Shown here: in pieces, positions 1 to 9,796 of the stretch
Layout of the letters: each line of letters opens with the position of its first letter
Position numbering within the stretch: position 1 is the stretch's first letter
NCBI GenBank assembly: GCA_025175895.1
Contig: JAKLTH010000238.1
Location: 1,984,001-2,048,000, forward strand
Source of the DNA: Wurfbainia villosa
Lineage: Eukaryota > Streptophyta > Magnoliopsida > Zingiberales > Zingiberaceae
Direction: 5' to 3'
DNA length: 64,000 nucleotides
Translations under genes and position numbers: made by a program
The notes under the pieces: generated by a model
Database searches by the model: none
Seen by the model: the letters and a program-made list of their open reading frames with translations, nothing else
Told to the model about the DNA's origin: nothing

Positions 1-700
1 TCGGTGCTGACACCAGTCTCTTCTTCAACTCCTGGAAATTGGTCTCGCATGCCTCTGACCACGTGAACTTCATGCCCTTCCTGATAAGGCATGTCAATGG
101 TATAGCGATGCTTGAGAAATCCTCAACGAACCGTCTGTAATAATCGACCAAGCCTAAGAAACTGCAAACTTCCTGAACTGATTTCGGTTGCTCCCAACTG
201 GTGACAGCCTCGATCTTTTGGGAGTCCCCTGAAATGCCTCTACTAGAAACCAAATGTCCCAAAAAACCGACTGAAGGTAACCAGAACGCACACTTATTGA
301 ACTTCGCATATAGTCGCTTCTGTCGGAGCCTATTCAAAACAAGGCGAAGATGCCTCCACTAGTATCAATTAGCATAATAGCTGAAAATGCATAAAGTGAA
401 ACCGTACCATGAAAAATGGATTCGTTGGCTCGCTGCGCATCCTCTCTAGTAATCGCATGAATCCGCCCAGTCTCCGGTGGAGGTGGAGGTGGTAGCACTG
501 CCAGAGGTGGCTGTGTCTGGGTCTAAGACTGATACGAAGGTTGATACGAAGGATGATACGAAGGTTGGTATGATGGTTGCGACTGATATTGTACCGGTAG
601 CTGCGGCTAGTCTTGAACCAGTGGCGGGTGTTGTCTTCCCTTTGGGGGCTCGAAGACAGTCCTTGGTAATCCATAAGATAGATTTCACCTAAGATAGATT
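1..700 (-). pseudogene. Ty3/gypsy (Tekay-type) gag-pol remnant, internally deleted
   Basis: Read on the minus strand, about 690-475 encodes the tail of gag: a run of Ser-Tyr-Gln-Pro repeats (YQPSYHPSYQPSY) broken by a stop and followed by six prolines. From about 475 to 360 it reads GRIHAITREDAQRANES, the start of the protease region, closely matching the copy near 63,200. At about 356 the reading jumps into reverse transcriptase (SKCAFWLPSVGFLGH and onwards, to the start of RNase H at base 1). In the copy at the right end of the window these two parts lie about 1.1 kb apart, so the protease and the first half of RT are deleted here. The family assignment rests on near identity with the chromodomain-bearing element at 59.8-64 kb. 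No intact protein can be made. Confidence 0.8.
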
Positions 701-712
701 TCACCTAACCAG

Positions 713-2052
713 TGCGAGTATTTTGACTTATCTTTTAGATATAGTAATGTTGATATGCTTAGTTAGTTATAGCTTGCAATAATTTTTATGTTTAACTGTC
801 GTGTATGTTATTGTGCCTACTTGATAAATGCATTTGATCAGCTTTTAGTTATACCTTCCCTGTTTTACTTAGATCATTGATATGTACCTATTTGTTGTGC
901 ATATTATTAGGAGATATATTTTAGTTGGTGTTACATGATTAGTGTCATGCACCATCTTGCATGATTGCATGCTGGCTGGACGGGGTTCCTTTGTAGTTGA
1001 GCCCGTAACCAGTTACATGTTTTGCACACACATCCACTCAGGGGTTAGTGGTACATCAATAGGATGTGTGCAGTAGCTCTGTCAGGCTCCGCTAGTCCGC
1101 TCATGGGTAGCGATGAGGCAGCGTGGTAGCGGGCAGGGATCCCTCCTCTGGTCTACGACACCGAGAGATGAGAGCTTTGCTCCCCCACTCTGTTTGGGAC
1201 AGGACGATAGGTGTACTCCGACAGCATCATGTCCACTCAGTCACTCAGGAGCAATGATGGTAGAGTACACAGTTGTCATAGCCCTACCCACTCAGCTTCA
1301 CCATCGCATGTGAGGCGGTTGACTGGCGTCAGGGGTGACCATGTCATTTGCATCGCATGCATTTTGCATGGATGGAATTTGTATTGTGTTTGCTGCATTT
1401 TGATTGTTGCCTTGGATGTTGCATATGATTTCCATGCATACAAGATACATATTTGTATTTGGTCTGACGACTTTATTTCTGCTAGTATAGCACATGCTCC
1501 TATATCGGGATAGGAGATTCAGATAAGTACAGTCTTTTCGGATTTCTTTCTTGCATATCCTATATATGAGACTGTACGGGCATGATTATTATTGTTAGTT
1601 ATATCTTATTATGCATATCGACTATTATCCGCTGAGTTCATTGAACTTACCTCGTTTTTTATATCTATTTAAGGATGAAGCTGTCAAGAGAGTCCAGCTA
1701 CTAAACCCTCCTCGTCGTGATAGTTTTCTTGTTATTAGATTTATGGTTTTGGTATTGACTAGAAGATATATTTAGGATTGGCGTTTGATTTATGTACTCA
1801 TGGATGTTTTGGCGATATTTGGTATGTCCTTATGGAATTCTATTCGGATTTTTTTTATTCGATTGGATTTGATTGTGTATTCCTGCCCAAATGGCAAAAG
1901 GGGTAAGTCTAGATGTGATAGACTTTTGTTATTTACTTTGATTGTTGACCTGAGGCCTATTTATGACCTGCGTGTGTAGTTTTGTTCCGGTCGTGTTGAC
2001 CGATGTATAGTGGTCGTGTAGACCTTGTATTCAAGATTCATATTGTCACCCG
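713..2052 (+). mobile_element. Truncated Tekay-type LTR (3' part)
   Basis: This stretch aligns base for base, with few differences, to the inner and 3' part of the complete LTR at 3829-6289 (compare 713-1000 with 4896-5180, and 1060-2040 with 5260-6220). It lacks the last ~60 bases, including the GGGGCGTGACA terminus, and is cut off before base 2053 where a new LTR start begins. The small open frames inside it are all repeated in the other LTR copies and are not genes. Confidence 0.8.
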
Positions 2053-2054
2053 AA

Positions 2055-2180
2055 TGTTAAATACGTAAAAATTTAAAATATTAAATTAAATGACCAAAAA
2101 TTATGAAAAAATAATCCTGGAAATTTTTCGGGATTTTTAGGAAATTTAATTTAGTATTTTAAATTTTTTCGTATTTAACA
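2055..2180. repeat. Head-to-head LTR ends forming a hairpin
   Basis: The LTR start TGTTAAATACG occurs at 2055 on the plus strand and again at 2180 on the minus strand. The first ~60 bases of the LTR are therefore present as two inverted arms directly facing each other. The arms are AT-rich and nearly complementary. Confidence 0.75.
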
Positions 2181-2626
2181 TTAGAAGTTGTCGCGAGAGA
2201 GAAACCGCAAAGGAGAGGTGTGGTCGGGAGAGGAAGAGGGCGTCGGGGTGCGGTGGGGAAAGAAAAGGAGAAATTTAGGTTTTCTATTTAGGTTAATCTC
2301 ATCTATTAACCCCCTTAAATAGATTTCACTAAAGCCTATTTATTTTATCCCCGTAATTATCTCGTACATGCTCCGTTTAAATCCAAAAAAATTCTGAAAA
2401 AAATCTTAAAATTCCCTAAAAATCTCGAAAAATTTCCAGGATTATTTTTTCTTAATTTTTGGCAATTTAATTTAGTATTTTAAATTTTTCACCAGTTGAC
2501 AAACGAGACATCTAGCAACAAAATCTGCGATGTCTTTCTTCATGTTGTTCCACCAATACAAACATTTTAAATCTCGATACATGCGGGTTCCGCCTGGGTG
2601 GATCGCAAATCGAGAGCGATGAGCCT
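2181..2626 (-). mobile_element. Inverted LTR head joined to integrase zinc finger
   Basis: 2181-2490 is the reverse complement of the LTR beginning at 3829-4135, lacking its first ~11 bases. 2497-2626 reads on the minus strand as the HHCC zinc-binding part of a Ty3 integrase (EAHRSRFAIHPGGTRMYRDL, then DIADFVARCLVCQ). In normal order this domain would lie ~1.3 kb before the LTR on the same strand, so integrase core, chromodomain and polypurine tract are missing between them. At 2627 the sequence switches to plus-strand integrase. Confidence 0.75.
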
Positions 2627-3731
2627 CTAGAGACCAGCCGGACTACTTCAGAGGATTCCTATTCCCGAGTGGAAGTGGGATCACATTACCATGGATTTTG
2701 TGGTGGGTTTACCTAGGACACGTCAAGGCCATGACGCGATTTGGGTAGTCGTTGACCGACTAACCAAATCCGCACACTTCTTAGCGATTCGGAAGACTGA
2801 CTCTTTGGATCGTTTGACAGAGTTATATTGTCGGGAGATCATCAGATTGCATGGTGTTCCTTTGAGCATTGTATCAGATAGAGATCCCCGGTTCACGTCC
2901 CGGTTTTGGCAGAGTCTACAGCAAACCTTAGGCACGCAGCTTCATTTTAGTATTGCATTTCATCCGTAGATAGATGGACAGTCTGAGCGGACCATTCAGA
3001 CACTAGAGGATTTGCTGAGGTCCTGTGTTATAGATTTCGAGGGCAACTGAGAGGACCACTTGTCGTTAGTGGAATTCGCCTACAATAACAGCTATCATTC
3101 GGCTATCCAAATGACCCCGTTTGAAGTATTGTATGGTAGACAGTGTCGTACACCCGCCCTCTAGGAGGAGGTTGGGGAGGCCCAGTTGCTAGGACCCCAG
3201 AGAGCTCAGCATGAGGCAGAGTTGGTTCGTACTATCAGACGTAGGATGGCAGAGGCGCGGGATCGTCAGAAGAGTTATGCAGATCGGAGATGGAGACCTC
3301 TGGAGTCCTCTATTGGTGATCATGTATTCCTTCGAGTCTCAACCACGAAAGGGGTGAAGAGATTTGGCCTCCGTGGTAAGCTAGCTCCTAGGTACATCAG
3401 TTCGTTTGAGATTTTAGAGAGGATCGGAGCAGTCGCTTATCGCTTAGCGCTACCACCATCTTTGAACGGTATTCATGATGTGTTCCATGTGTCCATGCTG
3501 AGGAAGTATGTGCCAGACTCTACACATATTCTGTCAGATGTGTCAGGTTCCATTCAACCTGATGCTACTTACGCAGAGGTTCCGGTACGGATTTTGGATC
3601 ACAAGGAACGACAGTTGCAGAACAAGATTGTGCGACTTGTCAAGGTCGGGTGGAGTCACCACACCGTTGAGGAGGCTACTTGGGAGCTTGAAGAAAAGAT
3701 CAGAGCTCAATACCCCCACCTGTTTACTTAA
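2627..3731 (+). pseudogene. Tekay-type integrase core and chromodomain (broken)
   Basis: Plus-strand continuation of a Ty3/gypsy pol gene. The DDE integrase core starts at RPAGLLQRIPIPEWKWDHIT, with the first Asp in ITMDFVVGLPRT, the second in SDRDPRFTSRF and the Glu in SERTIQTLEDL. The integrase C-terminus follows (3186 onward, VGDHVFLRV-like), then a chromodomain ending WELEEKIRAQYPHLFT before the stop at 3729-3731. In-frame stops occur at ~2969 (HP*IDGQ), ~3050, and ~3163 (PAL*EEV), so it cannot encode a functional protein. The last 181 codons remain open. It is followed by the polypurine tract and 3' LTR, giving the normal element order. Confidence 0.85.
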
Positions 3732-3818
3732 GGTATGTGAAATATATTTTCAATACTTGTGGTATCTCTTACTCATTAGGCATCTGAGTAGGAAATTTGG
3801 GGACCAAATTTTTATTAG

Positions 3819-3828
3819 TGGGGGAGAA
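3819..3828 (+). other. Polypurine tract of the Tekay-type element
   Basis: GTGGGGGAGAA immediately precedes the LTR start TGTTAAATAC at 3829, the expected primer site for plus-strand DNA synthesis. The same motif in reverse occurs at 59,736-59,746. Confidence 0.75.
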
Positions 3829-6289
3829 TGTTAAATACAGAAAATTTAAATACTAAATTAAATGGCCAAAAATTAAGAAAAATAATCCTGGAAATTTTTC
3901 GAGGTTTTTTTGGGAATTTTTTCGAAATTTTTCTGGATTTAAACGGAGCATGTACGAGATAATTACGGGGATAAAATAAATAGGCTTTGGTGAAATCTAT
4001 TTAAGGGGGTTAATATATGGGATTAACCTAAATAGAAAACCTAGATTTCTCCTTTTCTTTCCCTGCCGCGCCCCGACGCCCTCTTCCTCTCGCGACCACA
4101 CCTCTCCTTTACGGTTTCTCTCTCGCGACAACTTCTCCACGTGGGCGTTCAGCCGTTTCCATTTCTCTTCGCCATTTCTTTCTTTTGAGAGGTTTCTCGG
4201 TCGCGCTCCCCTTCAATCCCAGTCGCGCCTCTCTTTGTCGTCTCACCTCGTCACCGATTTGCCGCCCCCTTCTCACTGCTTCACACAAGTCATGCATCCT
4301 GCCACGTCAGGCGCTATCGCCGCCAGTGATGCGGGACCACCTGTCGTAGCCCATCAGCCGCTGCGAACCACGCCCGCTGCCGCATCGCAGCCGATCTTGA
4401 TTATTTTGCTGTAGGTAATGAATTAGGTTAGTTGATTAGGAATTAATTGGGTAATTAGATTGGTACAATTAATTGATAAACTAAAAGCCATAGGATTTTA
4501 TTTATTTGACTTAGGTTGTTAAAATGCGGATCAATCCAGATTTAATTGATTAATTAACTTATGATTAATTAATCAAAATTTTGATCAATTGATTTAGTAT
4601 GCTAGAATAATTGTATGGATATTTTTGGTAGGAAAAGATTAATAAGATAGAATATTGGCAATTAAATTGGATAACTGATAGTTGAGTTACGTATGAAATT
4701 TGTTTAACTTGTTAACTAGGTTAATGCAAGTTAATATGATTAATTTAACTAATCTAATTAAATTTAAAATTTTAGTTACTTAGTTAGATTGGTATAAATG
4801 ATTCACTAAGTTAGTAGTAATTTTGTTATATGCAGGTTTCGGTCACGAGACAGGTCCACGGGCGTGACGATTTCATTTTTCGAGCATTTTATCAAGCGGA
4901 TATTTTGACTTATCTTTTAGATATAGTCGTGTTGATATGCTTAGTTAGTTATAGCTCGCAATAATTTTTATGTTTAACTGCCTTGTATGTTATTGTGTCT
5001 ACTTGATACATGCATTTGATCAGCTTTTAGTAATACCTTCTCTGTTTTACTTAGATCATTGATATGTACCTATTTGTTATGCATATTATTCGGAGATATA
5101 TTTTAGTTGGTGTTATATGCTTAGTATCATGCACCATATTGCATGATTGTATGTTGGCTGGACGGGGTTCCTTTGTAGTTGAGCCCATAGCCAGTTACAT
5201 GTTCTGCACACACAGCCACTCATGGGTTAGTGGTATATCAGGAGGGTGTGTGCAGTAGCTCTATCAGGCTCTGCTGGTCCGCTCATGGGTACCGATGAGG
5301 CAGCGTGGTAGCGGGCAGAGATCCCTCCTCTGGTCTACAACACCGGGAGATGAGAGCTTTTCTCCCCCACTCATTTTGGAGCAGAAGGATAGGTGTACTC
5401 CGACAGCATCCTGTCCAATCGGTCACTCAGGAGCAGTGATGGAAGAGTGCACAGTTGTCATAGCCCTACCCACTCGGCTTCACCATCACGTGTGAGACGA
5501 CTGATTGGTGTCAGGGGTGACCATGTCATTTGCATCGCATGCATTTTGCATGGATGACATTTGTATTGTGTTTGCTGCATTTTGATTTCTGCCTTGGATG
5601 TTGCATATGATTGCCATGCATACATGATATATATTTGTATTTGGTCTGACAACTTTATTTCTGCTAGTATGGCACATGCTCCTATATCAAGATAGGAGAT
5701 TCAAGTAAGTACAGTCTTTTAGCATTTCTTTCTTGCATATCCTATATATGAGACTGTACGGGCATGATTATTATTGTTAGTTATATCTTACTATGTATAT
5801 CGACTATTATCCGCTGAGTTCATTGAACTTACCCCATTGTTTTATATCTATTTCAGGATGAAGCTATCAGGAGAGTCCAGCTGTCAAACCCCCCTCGTCG
5901 TGATAGTTTTCTTGTTATTAGATTTATGGTTTTGGTATTGACTAGAAGATATGTTTTGGACTGGTGTTTGATTTATGTACTCGTGGATGTTTTGGTGATA
6001 TTTGGTATGTCCTTATGGACTTCTGTTCGAATTTTTACTCGAATGGATTTGGTTGGGTATTCCTGCTCAAATGGCAGAAGGGGTAAGTCTGGATGTGATA
6101 GACTTTTGTTATTTACTTTGATTGTTGGTCTGAGGCCTATTTATGACCTATATGTGTAGTTTTGTCCGGTCGTGTTGATCGATGTGCAATGGTCGTGTAG
6201 GCCTTGTATGCAAGATTCGTATTGTTACCCGTACAGAGGAGATGCTGTCGGATTTTCGTCTGGCGGGGACTTTCCCCTGGGGCGTGACA
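3829..6289 (+). mobile_element. Complete 3' LTR of a Tekay-type Ty3/gypsy element (2,461 bp)
   Basis: It begins TGTTAAATAC right after the polypurine tract and ends GGGGCGTGACA, the TG...CA form usual for this lineage. The first half contains a pyrimidine-rich leader-like stretch around 4040-4290 and AT-rich sequence to 4840. The second half (4896-6289) is the part repeated at 713-2052, 6300-7359 and 9395-9538. The matching 5' LTR and a target duplication were not found, in line with heavy rearrangement. Short ORFs here recur as homologous ORFs in each LTR copy and are not genes. Confidence 0.85.
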
Positions 6290-6299
6290 ATTTTGGATT

Positions 6300-7359
6300 A
6301 GTGGTACATCAGAAGGGTGTGTGCAGTAGCTCTGTCAGGCTCCGCTGGTCTGCTCATGGGTAGCGATGAGGCAGTGTGGTAGCGGGCAGGGATCCCTCCT
6401 CTGGTCTACGACACCGGAAGATGAGAGCTTTGCTTCCCCACTCTGTTTGGGGCAGGAGGATAGGTGTACTCCGACAGCATCCTGTCCACTCGGTCACTCA
6501 GGAGAAGTGATGGCAGAGTGCACAGTTGTCATAGCCCTACCCACTCGACTTCACCATCGCGTGTGAGGCGGCTGACTGCGTCAGGGGTGACCATGTCATT
6601 TGTATCGCATGCATTTTGCATGAATGGCATTTGTATTGTGTTTGCTGCATTTTGATTTCTACCTTGGATGTTGCATATGATTGTCATGCATACAGGATAC
6701 ATATTTGTATTTGATCTGACAACTTTATTTCTGCTAGTATGGCACATGCTCCTATATCAGGATAGGAGATTCAGGTAAGTACAGTCTTTTTGTATTTCTT
6801 TCTTGCATATCCTATATATGAGACTGTACGGGCATGATTATTATTGTTAGTTATATCTTATTATGTATATCGACTATTATCCGCTGAGTTCATTGAACTT
6901 ACCCCGTTGTTTTATATCTATTTCAGGATGAAACTGTCAGGAGAGTCCAGCTGTCAAACCCCCCTCGTCGTGATAGTTTTCTTGTTATTAGATTTATGGT
7001 TTTGGTATTGACTAGAAGATATGTTTAGGATTGGTGTTTGATTTATGTACTCGTGGATGTTTTGGTGATATTTGGTATGTCCTTATGGACTTCTGTTCGG
7101 ATTTTACTCGAATGGATTTGGTTGGGTATGCTTGCCCAAATGGCAGAAGGGGTAAGTCTGGGTGTGATAGACTTTTGTTATTTACTTTGATTGTTGGTCT
7201 GAGGCCTATTTATGACCTGCGTGTGTAGTTTTGTTCCGGTCGTGTTGACCGATGTACAGTGGTCGTGTAGGCCTTGTATGCAAGATTCGTATTGTTACCC
7301 GTACAAAAGAGATGCTGTCGGATTTTCGTCTGGCGGAGACTTTCCCCCGGGGCGTGACA
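6300..7359 (+). mobile_element. Second truncated LTR copy in tandem
   Basis: Sequence from GTGGTACATCAGAAGG onward repeats 5230-6289 and ends at the same GGGGCGTGACA terminus. It follows the complete LTR after only ~10 unrelated bases. The copy starts in the middle of the LTR, so it is a deletion or recombination junction and not a second complete repeat. Confidence 0.8.
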
Positions 7360-7425
7360 ATTTATGTTTAACTATGCCAGTCGTAGCCACTGGTGACACT
7401 ATAGTTATACCATTAGCTATTTTCG

Positions 7426-8476
7426 TCTGGATTATGACTGTACCATTAGCTACCACCCAGGGAAAGCTAATGTGGTTGTCGATGCACTTAGCCGGAAGTC
7501 CCGAGGGACTTTAGCTTCCTACCGAGTTTTAGTCACGGATTTGATTCAAGGTTTCCCCGAGTTGGGCCTTGATGAGCAGGGACCGACAAAGCAGGGCGTT
7601 CTAGTTACCATGGTTGCTCAATCGTCTATCCGGACGAGAGTCCGGGAGGCTCAGGTCAGTGATCAACATTTACAGTTCATTGGCAGTCAGATAACTTCTG
7701 GACAGTAGACTGAGTTCACTCGAGATGACGAAGGTATAGTTTATTTTCGAGGAAGATTATTCGTACCTCAGTCTCACCCGGTCATGGAGGAGTTACTTCA
7801 GGAGGCTCATCGCTCTCGATTTGCGATCCACCCAGGCAAAACACGTATGTATCGAGATTTAAAGCGTTTGTATTGATGGAACGGCATGAAGAAAGACATC
7901 GCAGATTTTGTAGCTAGATGTCTAGTTTGTCAGCAAGTGAAGGCTGAGCACCAGAGACCAGCCGGACTACTTTAGAGGATTCCTATTCCTGAGTGGAAGT
8001 GGGATCGCATTACCATGGATTTTGTAGTGGGTTTGCCTAGGACACGTCAAGGCCATGACACGATTTGGGTAGTCGTTGACCAACTAACCAAATCCGCGCA
8101 CTTCTTAGCGATTCGGAAGACCGACTCTCTGGATCGTTTGGCAGAGTTGTATTATCGAGAGATCATTAGATTGCATAGTGTTCCTTTGAGCATTATATCA
8201 GATAGAGATCCCTGGTTCACGTCCCGATTCTGGCAGAGATTGCAGCAGGCCTTAGGCACGCAGCCGTTTAATCTTGCATTCCATCCACGAGCATGATGCG
8301 GACACCGAGGATTTCTTTGAGATCTTGTGTTATGGATTTCGTGGGCAACTGGGAGGATCACTTGTCATTAGTGAAATTTGCCTACAACAACAGCTATCAT
8401 TCGGCTATCTAAATAGCTCCGTTTGAAATATTATATGGTAGACAGTGTCGTACACCCACCCTCTGGGAGGAGGTTG
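7426..8476 (+). pseudogene. RNase H tail and integrase of a second Tekay-type element (broken)
   Basis: Starts with the end of RNase H (LDYDCTISYHPGKANVVV then DALSRKS). It then runs through the RH-IN linker, the zinc-binding region (EAHRSRFAIHPGKTRMYRDL, CLVCQQVKAEHQ) and the DDE core (ITMDFVVGLPRT, ISDRDPWFTSRF). It has stops at ~7706, ~7876 and ~7971, a small deletion at ~8290 that removes the motif around the catalytic Glu, and ends abruptly at ~8476, losing the C-terminus and chromodomain. Gag, protease and RT are absent: the RNase H remnant follows the LTR at 7359 almost directly. The break at 8476 is where the virus-like ORF begins. Confidence 0.85.
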
Positions 8477-8479
8477 GCC

Positions 8480-8966
8480 TACAGTTACTTATAACATAAT
8501 CATTAGCATACTCTTGTCCATGCTCCTCTTTATGTTCAACATAAGTACGGATTAGGGCATTTGCTATTGACTTCCCCCGTGATAGGTTGTCACCTTCACC
8601 CTTCTTACCCTGATAACCAAAACCAGCTGATGATCCTAGTTCAATAGGAACTTGGTCAAAGCCGTTTTCAAAGTTCAGTGAACTCACTGGTCTAATTGAC
8701 CGTGCAATTTCAATCCTCACTTGATCTTTGGCTTGAAGCCACGTTGGCTTCAACGGTTCTTGAAGTAGTGGTTTCTGATAATACGATATTGATTCAAGGT
8801 GTCCCTCTAGCGTGTAGAAAGATCTAGCCCAACCGTCTATCTCTTGCATATCAGTAGTGGAAGCGAACTGTTTGACGATCCTGTAAACTGGTTCATCTTT
8901 GAGTATTTGAAACTCGTCATGAGTGTGTCGTGATGGTATGTGTCCAATCTCAATTAGTCCTTCCAT
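8480..8966 (-). CDS. Partitivirus-like RNA polymerase fragment (endogenous viral element candidate)
   Basis: An open frame of about 162 codons on the minus strand from an ATG at 8966. The continuing 20-odd residues (down to 8409) are antisense of the neighbouring integrase and are not part of it. The protein matches no plant or retroelement domain I know. The segment ELGSSAGFGYQGKKGEGDN, followed by an Ala-rich helix (KSIANALIRTYVEH), and the preceding basic RIEIARSIRP, resemble the conserved region ahead of the polymerase palm motifs in partitivirus RNA-dependent RNA polymerases, as I recall the family. The palm motifs themselves (GDD) are not present, so this is an internal fragment of a replicase. 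Upstream codons to ~9010 may continue the match in another frame. It is flanked by retroelement debris on both sides. It is old DNA in a plant genome, not a virus. A BLASTP or HMM search would decide; an unrelated plant ORF is the alternative. Confidence 0.5.
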
Positions 8967-9124
8967 CTATGTATTGCCACCGGATTCCTTGGTGATCCTC
9001 TAGTGTCACCGTGGACGATTGTCAAAACTCTTTCTCGAGCCCCCAAAGGGAAGACAATCCTTGGTAATCTAGCTATAAGATATATTTCACCTAAGAAAAT
9101 CTAAGGTTTTTCTAGAAATCCAAA

Positions 9125-9392
9125 AATCATCAAAATAAACTAGAAAAAACTTGCCAGATATGGTTCAATAATCTCAAGAAAATATTAGTTAATCCAAATG
9201 ACATCCCTAACCATTCTTTCAAGTTGTCCTTAGTTTTACAAGCAATTCTCCATTCATCTCCATCATGTATGCAAATTTTATGATAAATGGACTTCAAATA
9301 AACTTTAGAGAAAATGCATGAGTCACATAATTCATCTAACATATCCTCTAATCTACGAATAACATGATGATAATTTACTGTTATCTTATTGA
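9125..9392 (-). pseudogene. Reverse transcriptase fragment of a different Ty3/gypsy lineage
   Basis: Minus-strand reading KITVNYHHVIRRLEDMLDEL continues through CIFSKVYLKSIYHKICIHDG, DEWRIACKTKDNLKEWLGM and SFGLTNIFLRLLNHIW. This is the RT palm around the first catalytic Asp: in intact relatives the motif is SKIDL-SGYHQIRI...DEWKTAFKTK-GLYEWLVMPFGLTNAP. Here the catalytic Asp is Tyr (SKVYL). The EWK/GLYEW wording differs from the Tekay copy at 62.2 kb (DVQKTAFRTRYGHYEFL), so it comes from another Ty3 lineage. It is a remnant bounded on the right by an LTR fragment. Confidence 0.8.
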
Positions 9393-9394
9393 TA

Positions 9395-9538
9395 GCTCTG
9401 TCAAGCTCCGTTGGTCCGCTGGTCCGCTCATGGGTAGCGATGAGGCAGCGTGGTAGTGGGCAGGGATCCCTCCTCTGGTCTACGACACCAGAAGATGAGA
9501 GTTTTGCTCCCCCACTCTATTTGGGGCAGGAGAATAGG
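9395..9538 (+). mobile_element. Short Tekay-type LTR fragment
   Basis: From TAGCTCTGTCAAGCTCCG to GGAGAATAGGTG this repeats the internal LTR segment seen at 1073-1212, 5259-5395 and 6329-6465. It ends abruptly where a tRNA-like sequence begins. Confidence 0.8.
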
Positions 9539-9610
9539 TGAACCCGATGTGAAACGAACACACAGCCTTTTGATATGGAGTCAGAAGCGCTACCATTGCG
9601 CCACAGATCT
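9539..9610 (-). pseudogene. tRNA-Trp(CCA)-like pseudogene
   Basis: The minus strand gives a 72-nt sequence with the length and layout of plant nuclear tRNA-Trp: acceptor half AGATCTG, D arm GCGC-AATGGTA-GCGC, anticodon arm TCTGA-CTCCATA-TCAAA with CCA anticodon, T arm GTGTG-TTCGTTT-CACAT and 3' acceptor CGGGTTC + A. Compared with the plant consensus it has A at position 1 (A-C mismatch), a lost pair in the anticodon stem (C-A), T at position 37 where a purine is expected, and T at position 26. Box A- and box B-like segments are recognisable. It is therefore probably non-functional, and it sits exactly at a retroelement junction. Confidence 0.7.
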
Positions 9611-9796
9611 TCCTAGCTCTAGATATTGCTGATAGTGTTGTAGAGGAATCTCTATAGGAGTTCCGAGGAAGATTAGACTTTCATGAGTATGATAAAATAT
9701 CAACGGAAGAAAAAAATATTCTGAAATCTTATTTTGTAATTTTATTTTTTGAGTTGCTAAGTTTGGTATTTTAGCTTTGTAGTGGTGTAGTCTGGC

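Noticed and set aside
6290..6299. Target duplication of the LTR ending at 6289
   Set aside because: No matching 5-mer could be paired with a 5' end, because the 5' LTR is missing and the sequence resumes inside another LTR copy.
9539..9610. Functional tRNA-Trp gene
   Set aside because: Acceptor and anticodon-stem mismatches and T at position 37 argue against function; kept as a pseudogene.
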